NCBI GenBank assembly: GCA_902476875.1 | Contig: CABSFC010000048.1 | Span: 1 to 18,436 of the forward strand | DNA: 18,436 nt | Reading direction: 5' to 3' | Source: an uncultured Oscillibacter sp. | GTDB taxonomy: Bacteria; Bacillota; Clostridia; Oscillospirales; Oscillospiraceae | Shown here: piece after piece, positions 1 to 7,794 of the stretch | Numbering within the stretch: the first letter of the stretch is position 1 | Layout of the letters: every line of letters begins with the position of its first letter | Notes under the pieces: model-generated | What the model saw: the letters and a program-made list of their open reading frames with translations, nothing else | Database searches by the model: none | What the model was told of the DNA's origin: nothing | Made by a program: the position numbers and the translations under genes

Positions 1-710
1 GGAGGCGTGAAGCTCTTGAAGATGTTGGTGGGAGAGCCCTTCAGGCCGATGGTGGAGGCGTCGATCAGCGGGTTGTCCTTCAGCTTCTCGTAGTCATAGA
101 CCTCCAGGGGCTTCTCATAGGTGGCATAGATGCCGCCGATGCTCATGTAACGGGGCTCGTTCAGCTCCTTGATGCAGGTGATCAGGCAGGGAGTCTGGAT
201 CTTAATGGTCATGTAGCCGTCCTCCAGCATACGCTTGACGGTGACGGTCTTGCCATCCTTCTGGATGTCGGCGGCGTAGGTGATCTGGGGCAGGTGCAGC
301 TTCTCAGCGATCTGGGGGCCCACCTGGGCGGTATCGCCGTCGATGGCCTGACGGCCGCACATGACGATGTCGTCGTCCTCGACGCCGATGGTGCTGACAG
401 CGGCGGCCAGGATCTGGGAGGTGGCGTAGGTATCGGAACCGCCGAACTCGCGGCCGGAGACCAGGACGGCGTCGTCGGCGCCCATGGCCATCAGCTCACG
501 CAGCATGCCGGCGGCGGGAGGGGGACCCATGGTGACCACGGTGACCTTGCAGCCGGTGGCGTCCTTCAGCTTCAGGGCGGCCTCCACGGCGTTCATATCG
601 TCGGGGTTGGTGATGGTCTGCATGGACGCGCGGTTCAGGGTGCCGTCGGGATTGACGGCGACCTTACCGGAGGTATCGGGAACCTGCTTGACACAAACAA
701 TGATCTTCAT
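1..710 (-). CDS. etfB: Electron transfer flavoprotein subunit beta (partial, C-terminus outside window)
   Basis: EtfB carries electrons with EtfA to and from acyl-CoA dehydrogenase; in anaerobes the Etf/Bcd complex can bifurcate electrons from NADH to crotonyl-CoA and ferredoxin. The visible 236 residues begin MKIIVCVKQVPD, the usual EtfB start, and contain the family nucleotide-binding signature GRQAIDGDTAQVGPQIAEKL near residue 123. The family is about 260 residues, so only the last ~25 are missing past base 1. The ATG at 710-708 is preceded by AGAGGAGG in the 18-base gap after bcd, so it is read in the same transcript. etfA is expected just beyond the left edge. The family call is firm; bifurcation is inferred from the bcd neighbour. 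Confidence 0.95.
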   Translation of the reverse strand, partial: MKIIVCVKQVPDTSGKVAVNPDGTLNRASMQTITNPDDMNAVEAALKLKDATGCKVTVVTMGPPPAAGMLRELMAMGADDAVLVSGREFGGSDTYATSQILAAAVSTIGVEDDDIVMCGRQAIDGDTAQVGPQIAEKLHLPQITYAADIQKDGKTVTVKRMLEDGYMTIKIQTPCLITCIKELNEPRYMSIGGIYATYEKPLEVYDYEKLKDNPLIDASTIGLKGSPTNIFKSFTP

Positions 711-728
711 AATCGTCTTTTCCTCCTC

Positions 729-1868
<1,140 letters not shown>

Positions 1869-1919
1869 GATGTTTTCTCCTTATATCAAAATTTGGAAAC
1901 GCAAGTTGATTGGGCGCGG

Positions 1920-2017
1920 CTCCCTCGCCGTGCGAGGGAGAGGGGGGTATCGAAACCGTTGTGCCGCCAACGGCGGCGCGGCGGTTTCGTATCTAGGGGG
2001 GACGCAGTCCCCCTTAG
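1920..2017. repeat. Cluster of three palindromes (REP-like) between abfD and bcd
   Basis: Three consecutive hairpins fill this gap. The first is CTCCCTCGC/GCGAGGGAG with a 3-base loop at 1920-1940. The second has outer arms CGAAACCG (1951-1958) and CGGTTTCG (1982-1989) and inner arms GCCGCC/GGCGGC (1963-1977). The third is CTAGGGGGGAC/GTCCCCCTTAG with one G-U pair and loop GCA at 1993-2017, and it contains the abfD stop codon. None is followed by a clear T-run on the minus strand, so they are not obvious full terminators. They resemble dispersed intergenic repeats, but no second copy is visible in this window. An effect on mRNA stability or partial termination inside the operon is inference. 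Confidence 0.65.
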
Positions 2018-3489
2018 ACGATCCCCGCGATGTCCTTGGCGAGCTGCTTCTTGCCCTGGATGTTGCCCTGGCGGGCGATCATGATGCGCTGGGCCTGGGG
2101 AGAACCGGCGCCGTGCATGGACTCGGTGCGGTAGCCGACGGCGGCGGCGCCCAGGCACATGTTCTCCAGGAAGCGCATGATCCGCTGGCGGTCCTCGGTG
2201 GCCACGCCCTCCCGGGCGGCGAAGAACTTGTTGCAGATCTCGCCGATGGTCTCGCCGTTGCGGCCCACCACGGTATCGGAGTTGAAGTCCTTCTGAGAGG
2301 GCATGGTGACCATCAGGCCGCCGGCGATGTCCTCCGCCAGGCGGACGATCTCGTAGGGGAAGCGGGTGACGTTCTGCTTGCAGACGTTGGCCAGCAGCAG
2401 GTCGATCTGATAGTTGCCCGCCTTGGTCTTGAAGCCCTGGCTGGAGCAGGCGATGCCGCAGCAGTACAGGGTCTCGTTCAGGTGGGTCATCTCGATCAGC
2501 TTATCCTTCACGGCGCTGGCCTTCTCCACGCCGTTGTACTCGGCGGCGAGCGCCGCGGCGCCGATGACCACGTCGCCAACGCCCACCTTGCAGCCGCCGT
2601 AGCTCTGGCGGTGATAGCCCGCGAAGCGCTCCACCATCATGCCGGCGAACTCATACTCGCCGTTGAGGAAGATGTACTCGTTGGGGATGAACACGTGGTC
2701 CAGCACCACCAGGGCCTCCTGGCCGCCGAACTTGGCGTTGCCCACGTCGATGGAGGCGTCCTCCTCCAGCTTGCGGGTGTCACAGGACTGGCGGCCGTAG
2801 ATCATGTACATGCCCTCGGCGTCGGTGGGGCAGGCGAAGGAGACGGCCCAGTCCTTATCCGCCTCACCCATGGAGATGGTGGGCATGAAGATATGCCAGT
2901 GGCTGTTGATGGAGCCGGTCTGGTGGCACTTGGCGCCGCAGACCACGATGCCGTCGGGACGGCGCTCCACAACGTGGACGTACATGTCGGGGTCGGCCTG
3001 GTCGTGGGGGGCCTTGGAGCGGTCGCCCTTGGGGTCGGTCATGGCGCCGTCCACGGTCAGGTCGTTGTCCTGAACGTAGGTCAGGAACTTCTTGAAGTTC
3101 TCGTGATAGTGGGTGCCGTATTTCTCATCCACCTCAAAGGTGGTGGAGAACACGGCGTTGAAGCTGTCCATGCCCACGCAGCGCTGGAAGCAGCTGGCGG
3201 TCTTCTGGCCAAGCAAACGCTGCATCTTCACCTTGTTGATCAGGTCCTCGGTGGACTGGTGCAGGTGGGTGAAGCGGTTGATGGTGTGGCCGGTCAGGCT
3301 GGACTTCACGGTCATCAGATCCGCGTACTGCGGGTCCTGGGCCAGGGCGTAGGTCATGGCGACGCAGTTGATGGAGGGGCGGATCATGGGGTGGTCCACC
3401 CAGTTCTCGATCTTCTCGCCGAACATGTACACCCGGGTGTTCAGCTTCCGCAGGCTCTCGATGTACTCCTGTGCGGTTTTCAATGCCAT
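2014..3489 (-). CDS. abfD: 4-hydroxybutyryl-CoA dehydratase / vinylacetyl-CoA delta-isomerase
   Basis: This oxygen-sensitive [4Fe-4S]/FAD enzyme turns 4-hydroxybutyryl-CoA into crotonyl-CoA. The 491-residue protein closely resembles the Clostridium aminobutyricum enzyme as I recall it. The cluster ligands are all present with the right spacing: Cys100 and Cys104 in ASCFQRC, and His and Cys seven residues apart in HRQSYGGC, which also supplies the conserved Tyr. The C-terminus carries TESMHGAGSPQAQRIMIARQ. I chose the ATG at 3489 because GAGGAGG lies just upstream; the frame also opens 18 bases earlier at a TTG, but that TTG immediately precedes and would include this ribosome binding site. 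Such proteins are often mislabelled 4-hydroxyphenylacetate 3-hydroxylase. It defines the operon as a 4-hydroxybutyrate (GABA or succinate derived) route. Confidence 0.96.
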   Translation of the reverse strand: MALKTAQEYIESLRKLNTRVYMFGEKIENWVDHPMIRPSINCVAMTYALAQDPQYADLMTVKSSLTGHTINRFTHLHQSTEDLINKVKMQRLLGQKTASCFQRCVGMDSFNAVFSTTFEVDEKYGTHYHENFKKFLTYVQDNDLTVDGAMTDPKGDRSKAPHDQADPDMYVHVVERRPDGIVVCGAKCHQTGSINSHWHIFMPTISMGEADKDWAVSFACPTDAEGMYMIYGRQSCDTRKLEEDASIDVGNAKFGGQEALVVLDHVFIPNEYIFLNGEYEFAGMMVERFAGYHRQSYGGCKVGVGDVVIGAAALAAEYNGVEKASAVKDKLIEMTHLNETLYCCGIACSSQGFKTKAGNYQIDLLLANVCKQNVTRFPYEIVRLAEDIAGGLMVTMPSQKDFNSDTVVGRNGETIGEICNKFFAAREGVATEDRQRIMRFLENMCLGAAAVGYRTESMHGAGSPQAQRIMIARQGNIQGKKQLAKDIAGIV

Positions 3490-3525
3490 TTCTTTTTTCC
3501 TCCTCAAATATTGGGGGTTTGCTTA

Positions 3526-5082
3526 TCAGTCGTTGGCCAGGCCCATCAGCTCGTCGCGGAAGATGCGCTCGTCCATGAGCTTCAGGTCCTCGGCGATCTT
3601 CGGCATGAACTCCATCTGGTCCAGGACCTGGGTCTGGAGGTCGATGCCGGGGGCGATCTCGATCAGGGTCACGCCCTCGGGCCGCAGCTCGAACACGGCG
3701 CGCTCGGTGACGTACAGAACAGGCTGGTGCACCTTGTTGGCGTAAGTGCCGGAGAAGGTGATGTGCTCCACCTGGTTGACGAACTTCTTCTTGGCGCCCT
3801 CCTGGACGATGACCAGCTTGCCGTCGCGGCACTCGGTCTTCAGGCCCTTGGCGGTGAAGGTACCGCAGTAGACCACCTTCTTGGCGTTCTGGGTGATGTC
3901 GATGAAGCCGCCGGCGCCGGCCAGACGGGTGCCGAACTTGGAGACGTTCAAATCGCCGTTGGGCGCGGTCTCCGCCAGGCCCAGAAAAGCCACGTCCAGG
4001 CCGCCGCCCTGGTAGAAGTCGAACTGGACGTTGTGGTCCAGGATGGCCATGGAGTTGGCCGCGCCGCCGAACTGAGTGCCGCCGTAGGGCACGCCGGCGA
4101 TGGAGCCGGCCTCCACGGTCAGGGTCATCTTGTTGGAGATGCCCTCCTCGGCCGCCACGTTGGCGATCTTCTCGGGCGCGCCGGTGCCCAGATTGACGAT
4201 GGCGTCCTGGGGCAGCTCCATGGCGGCCCGGCGGGCCAGGATCTTCTTGGCGTCCAGGGGGATGGAGGGAATGTCGTCCACGGGGATGCGGAACTCGCCG
4301 CTGAGGGCGCCGTCATAGGGCATGCCCAGGCACTGGAGGTTATCCTCGATGGAGCCCACCACGATGGCGTCCACGTAGATGCCGGGGATCTTCACCAGAC
4401 GGGGGTCCAGGGAGCCGCCCTGGACGATCTTCTCCACCTGGACGATGACCTTGCCGCCGGAGTTCTTGGTGGCCTGGCACTGGGCGGTGACGTCCAGCGG
4501 GCCGATCTCGCGGTGGACGGTGCAGTTGCCGTACTCGTCGGCGTAGCTGGCGCGGACCAGGCAGACGTCGATGGGGATGGGCTTATACAGCAGCCGCTCC
4601 TCGCCCTCGATGTTGACCAGCTTCACCAGGTCCTCCTTGGTGCACTCGTTCAGCTTGCCGCCGCCGTTGCGGGGGTCCACGAAGGTGTACAGACCCACGT
4701 GGGTGATGGTGCCGATGTTGTGGGCGGCGATGTCGCGGTACATGTGGGTGATGACGCCCTGGGGCAGGTTATAGGCCTCCAGCTTGTTCTGCAGGGCCAG
4801 CTCGCCCAGCTTGGCGGCGCGGTCCCAGTGGCCGCCCACCACGCGCTTGCACATGCCCTCGTGGCCGAAGTGATCGCCGCCGGTGCCGTCCCGGTGGCCC
4901 TGGCCGGCCGCGAAGAACAGCGTCAGGTCCCGGGGATGGCCGGTCTCGACGAAGCGCTGCTCCAGCGCCTTGGTCAGCGCCTCGGGGCAGGCGCAGCTGA
5001 CGAAGCCGCCGGTGGAGACGGTGTCGCCGTCCTTGACCATCAGGGCCGCTTCCTCAGCGGTGATGACTCGAACTTTCTTCAT
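3526..5082 (-). CDS. Family-I acyl-CoA:carboxylate CoA-transferase (propionate CoA-transferase/YdiF type)
   Basis: The 518-residue protein matches the length and layout of Pct/YdiF enzymes, which fuse the alpha and beta CoA-transferase halves and move CoA between short acids such as acetate, propionate, lactate and butyrate. The likely catalytic Glu324 lies in the segment TLTVEAGSIAGVP, the same number as the active-site Glu of Clostridium propionicum Pct. The oxyanion-type GTGAPE motif is at about 299-304. The start MKKVRV has AGAGGGA upstream. It sits between crt and abfD, so I infer that it charges 4-hydroxybutyrate using acetyl-CoA or butyryl-CoA as donor. Lactate or propionate as substrate is the main alternative. 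It is longer than, and distinct from, the ~440-residue But/Cat2/AbfT type usually paired with AbfD. Confidence 0.88.
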   Translation of the reverse strand: MKKVRVITAEEAALMVKDGDTVSTGGFVSCACPEALTKALEQRFVETGHPRDLTLFFAAGQGHRDGTGGDHFGHEGMCKRVVGGHWDRAAKLGELALQNKLEAYNLPQGVITHMYRDIAAHNIGTITHVGLYTFVDPRNGGGKLNECTKEDLVKLVNIEGEERLLYKPIPIDVCLVRASYADEYGNCTVHREIGPLDVTAQCQATKNSGGKVIVQVEKIVQGGSLDPRLVKIPGIYVDAIVVGSIEDNLQCLGMPYDGALSGEFRIPVDDIPSIPLDAKKILARRAAMELPQDAIVNLGTGAPEKIANVAAEEGISNKMTLTVEAGSIAGVPYGGTQFGGAANSMAILDHNVQFDFYQGGGLDVAFLGLAETAPNGDLNVSKFGTRLAGAGGFIDITQNAKKVVYCGTFTAKGLKTECRDGKLVIVQEGAKKKFVNQVEHITFSGTYANKVHQPVLYVTERAVFELRPEGVTLIEIAPGIDLQTQVLDQMEFMPKIAEDLKLMDERIFRDELMGLAND

Positions 5083-5127
5083 GTCTGATCCCTCTTTTTA
5101 TATGTAATGTGGATAAATGACGGATGC

Positions 5128-5928
5128 TTACTTGTTCTGGAAGTGCTTCTCCTTGCGCTTCTCCAGGAAAGCGCCCATGCCCTCCTTCTGGTCGGCGGTG
5201 GCGAAGCACATGGCGAACAGCTCGTTCTCCAGGGCGATGCCGTCGTCGATGTCCATCTGCATACCGCGGTCGATGCAGGCCTTGGAGTACTTCACGGCGA
5301 TGGGGGCGTTGGCGGTGAAGGACTTGGCCATGGCGATGGCGCCGTTCATCAGCTCCTCGGGCGCGTAGACGGCGTTGACCAGGCCGATCTCCTTGGCCTC
5401 GGCGGCGCCGATGGTCTTGCCGGAGAAGATCAGCTCCTTGGCCTTGGCGATGCCCACGCGGCGGGGAAGCCTCTGGGTGCCGGAGAAGCCGGGGGTGATG
5501 CCCAGGCCCACCTCGGGCTGGCCGAACTTGGCGCCCCCCTTGCCCTCGGCGTTGGGGCCGGCGGCCAGGATGATGTCGCAGCTCATGGCGATCTCGCAGC
5601 CGCCGCCCAGGGCGAAGCCGTTCACCGCGGCGATGGTGGGGATCTCCAGCTTCTCGATGCGGCGGAACAGGGCGCTGCCCCGCTGGCCCCACTTGCGGCC
5701 GCCGGCCACATCCAGGGGATACTGCTCGCCGATGTCGGCGCCGGCCACGAAGGAGCGGCCCTCGCCGGTGAGGATCATGGCGCCCAGGGTGGCGTCCCGC
5801 TCGATCTCGGAGACGACCTGCTCCAGCTCGGAGATCACGGTGGAATTCAAAGCGTTCAGCGCTTCGGGACGATTGATGGTGACAATGGCGATATTGTCGT
5901 TTTTCTCGTAGCGAATGGTCTGATACAT
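5128..5928 (-). CDS. crt: Enoyl-CoA hydratase / crotonase
   Basis: Crotonase reversibly hydrates crotonyl-CoA to 3-hydroxybutyryl-CoA. The 266-residue protein has the crotonase pattern: oxyanion-hole region SFVAGADI near 59-66, ALGGGCE with catalytic Glu112, and FGQPEVGLG with catalytic Glu139. The two Glu are 27 residues apart, about 7 more than usual, because of a Gly/Asn-rich insert (about GPNAEGKGG) before FGQPE. The start ATG has AAGGAGG nine to ten bases upstream. It is the first gene of the operon, about 70 bases after the predicted sigma-54 start site. In a 4-hydroxybutyrate pathway it is not needed to reach butyrate, so it may serve the oxidative branch from crotonyl-CoA to acetyl-CoA, or the ordinary acetyl-CoA to butyrate pathway. 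Confidence 0.93.
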   Translation of the reverse strand: MYQTIRYEKNDNIAIVTINRPEALNALNSTVISELEQVVSEIERDATLGAMILTGEGRSFVAGADIGEQYPLDVAGGRKWGQRGSALFRRIEKLEIPTIAAVNGFALGGGCEIAMSCDIILAAGPNAEGKGGAKFGQPEVGLGITPGFSGTQRLPRRVGIAKAKELIFSGKTIGAAEAKEIGLVNAVYAPEELMNGAIAMAKSFTANAPIAVKYSKACIDRGMQMDIDDGIALENELFAMCFATADQKEGMGAFLEKRKEKHFQNK

Positions 5929-6009
5929 GACATGCTTCCTCCTTCATTTTTTCGGGTCCGCGCCGCGGTCCGCCGCGCTTTCCCGATTCCTTGCTGCCAT
6001 AAAAATTAT

Positions 6010-6025
6010 AGCAAATTTTATGCCA
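6010..6025 (-). promoter_or_regulatory. Sigma-54 (-24/-12) promoter of the crt operon
   Basis: Read on the minus strand the site is TGGCATAAAATTTGCT. The family consensus is TGGCACG-N4-TTGCW; the site keeps TGGCA, the exact spacing and TTGCT, and differs at two inner bases. GG lies at 6024-6023 and GC at 6012-6011, which predicts a start near 5999, about 70 bases before the crt ATG. The neighbouring sigma-54 activator and rpoN genes support it strongly. Confidence 0.85.
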
Positions 6026-6137
6026 TCTTTTCAAGCGCCACTTCCTGCCACCTGGCGTTTTTTTCTGTGCAAGCCGCCGAAATCTCAGGGCGGTTTTTGT
6101 GAGACCCGCGCATCAAATTTCCAAAATTTTTGGGGGG

Positions 6138-6153
6138 TATTCATTTTTGAATA
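6138..6153. promoter_or_regulatory. Candidate enhancer site 1 for the sigma-54 activator
   Basis: TATTCA-TTTT-TGAATA, a perfect 16-base palindrome centred about 147 bases upstream of the predicted crt start site, a normal distance for a bacterial enhancer. The same pattern occurs twice more at 6269-6305. Confidence 0.65.
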
Positions 6154-6264
6154 GCCCAAAAAAAGCCGCCGGTCAACCCTGCCGGCCTCCGTCTTTGTGC
6201 GGAGGGAATAATTTTTGCGCCAAATTTCTGTGGGATTCGCCCGGAATTTTTTGTTGATTTCCTC

Positions 6265-6293
6265 TTTCTATTCAGTTTTGAATATGGTATACT
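6265..6293 (+). promoter_or_regulatory. Sigma-70 promoter of the activator-rpoN operon
   Basis: An extended -10 element, TGG followed by TATACT at 6288-6293, predicts a start near 6300. The -35 region at 17-base spacing (TTTCTA, 6265-6270) is poor, as is common with extended -10 promoters. Two candidate activator sites overlap it, which suggests autoregulation. Confidence 0.6.
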
Positions 6294-6305
6294 CAAAATT
6301 GAATA
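6269..6305. promoter_or_regulatory. Candidate enhancer sites 2 and 3 (paired palindromes)
   Basis: Site 2 (6269-6284) is TATTCA-GTTT-TGAATA and site 3 (6290-6305) is TACTCA-AAAT-TGAATA, with one mismatch. Their centres are 21 bases apart, two helical turns, so two dimers would lie on the same face. Together they also form a larger inverted repeat with 14-base arms (6268-6281 and 6293-6306, 13 of 14 paired). They lie about 280-300 bases upstream of the predicted crt start and cover the activator's own -10 box. Confidence 0.65.
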
Positions 6306-6348
6306 GTACGCCGGCTGATACCGGCGTTTTGGAAGCGGGTGAAAAACT

Positions 6349-7794
6349 TTGTCACAGTCCACAGCTTTTTCCGATCTTTTTGACAAGGATATCAATCTCA
6401 AGGGCCTGTTCGACATCATCAGCCCGGAGAACAACCTGGTCCTGGCGGACGACATGATGCTCTCCGACGCCAGCGGCACCATCCTCCGGGTCAGCGAGAC
6501 CTATGAGAAGAACTTCGGCTTTGCCCACAACTCCATCGTGGGCAAGTCCGCCTTCGACCTGGAGGCGGACGGCACCTTCACGCCCTGCATCACGGCGGAG
6601 GTCATCCGCCAGAAGCGGAAGATCACCGCCACCCAGACCATCAACCACGCCTATAAGAACGTCATGACGGTGGGCATCCCCCTGTTCGACGACAACGGCG
6701 AGCTGAAGTACGCCGTGTGCTTCAACACGGTGTCCATGGAGCAGATCAACGCCATCCAGCAGAACTACCGGCATTTGCAGGACTCCCTGCAGCAGTACTC
6801 CGAGGAGATCGCCGAGCTGCGCACCCGGGCCACCTCCACCAGTCTGGTGTTCAAGAGCACGCCCATGCAGCGGCTGTGGACCCTGATGCAGAACACCGCC
6901 AACACCAAGGCCAACATCCTCATCACCGGGGAGACCGGCGTGGGCAAGAGCGCCATCGCCAAGACCATCCACGCCATGAGCAACCGGGCCGACGGCCCCT
7001 TCATCGAGGTCAACTGCGCGGTGCTCCACGAAAACCTCATCGAATCCGAGCTGTTCGGCTATGAGAAGGGCGCGTTCACCGGCGCGTCCACCTCCGGAAA
7101 GATCGGCAAGATCGAGCTGGCCAACCACGGCACGCTGTTTCTGGACGAGATCGGCGAGCTGCCGCCCCACATCCAGTCCAAGCTGCTGCAATTGATCCAG
7201 GAGAAGACCATCGAGCGGCTGTCCGGCACCAAGAAGATCGAGCTGGACTTCCGGCTCATCGTCGCCACCAACCGCAATCTGGAGGAGGCCGTCCAGCGGG
7301 GGCTGTTCCGCTCCGACCTCTTCTACCGGCTGAACGTCATCCGCATCCACATCCCGCCCCTGCGCCAGCGGATGGAGGACATCTATCCCCTGGCCTACCG
7401 CTTCCTGGCCCGGTTCTGCGGGGAGTACGGCAAGGACCTGTCCTTCAGCCCCCGCTTTCTGGCCTTTCTGGAGCAGTACGACTGGCCCGGCAACGTGCGC
7501 CAGCTGGAAAACCTGATCGAGCGGATGGTCATCACCGTTCAGGACCCCATCATCGACGTGACCCACCTGCCGGTGGAGTACACCGGCGAGGCCGTGCCCC
7601 CGGCGGAGCTGCTGGCCCAGGGCGGCACCCTGGCGGAGCGGATGGCCGCCTACGAGGGGCAGATCATCCGGGACTCCTACCACCGCTGCGGCACCACGGT
7701 GGCGGTGGCCCGGGAGCTGGGCATCTCCCAGGCCACCGCGGCCCGGAAGGTGGCCAAATACGTGCCCAAAAGCGCGGGAGGTGAGCTGCTGTGA
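6349..7794 (+). CDS. PAS-domain sigma-54-dependent transcriptional activator (TyrR/Fis-like HTH)
   Basis: This is an enhancer-binding protein that uses ATP to open sigma-54 promoters. The 481-residue protein has a PAS sensor (about 25-130), a short coiled linker (about 135-160), the AAA+ domain (about 165-400) and a C-terminal HTH (about 453-477, ending ISQATAARKVAKY). Walker A is GETGVGKS at 194-201, the sigma-54 contact loop GAFTGA is at 241-246, Walker B is LFLDEIGE at 263-270, and WPGNVRQLE is at 379. I use the TTG at 6349 with GCGGGTG upstream; the first in-frame Met is at residue 36, which would cut into the PAS domain. It is divergent from the crt operon and overlaps rpoN, so it most likely activates crt-abfD-bcd. 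A small-molecule signal bound by the PAS domain is inferred; nothing shows which. Confidence 0.93.
   Translation: MSQSTAFSDLFDKDINLKGLFDIISPENNLVLADDMMLSDASGTILRVSETYEKNFGFAHNSIVGKSAFDLEADGTFTPCITAEVIRQKRKITATQTINHAYKNVMTVGIPLFDDNGELKYAVCFNTVSMEQINAIQQNYRHLQDSLQQYSEEIAELRTRATSTSLVFKSTPMQRLWTLMQNTANTKANILITGETGVGKSAIAKTIHAMSNRADGPFIEVNCAVLHENLIESELFGYEKGAFTGASTSGKIGKIELANHGTLFLDEIGELPPHIQSKLLQLIQEKTIERLSGTKKIELDFRLIVATNRNLEEAVQRGLFRSDLFYRLNVIRIHIPPLRQRMEDIYPLAYRFLARFCGEYGKDLSFSPRFLAFLEQYDWPGNVRQLENLIERMVITVQDPIIDVTHLPVEYTGEAVPPAELLAQGGTLAERMAAYEGQIIRDSYHRCGTTVAVARELGISQATAARKVAKYVPKSAGGELL

Larger units (their letters stand above)
5929..6348. other. 420-base divergent control region between crt operon and sigma-54 activator
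   Basis: No gene is seen here. The stretch is AT-rich compared with its flanks and holds the -24/-12 promoter for crt, three TATTCA-N4-TGAATA palindromes, the sigma-70 promoter of the activator, and a few weak hairpins (6074-6093, 6168-6186, 6186-6205) with no assigned role. Confidence 0.8.

Noticed and set aside
6074..6098. Plus-strand hairpin CCGCC/GGCGG followed by T5, and a minus-strand hairpin at 6168-6186 next to a T-run
   Set aside because: Stems are only 5 bases and no gene ends nearby on the matching strand, so they are not called terminators; they could still block antisense transcripts.
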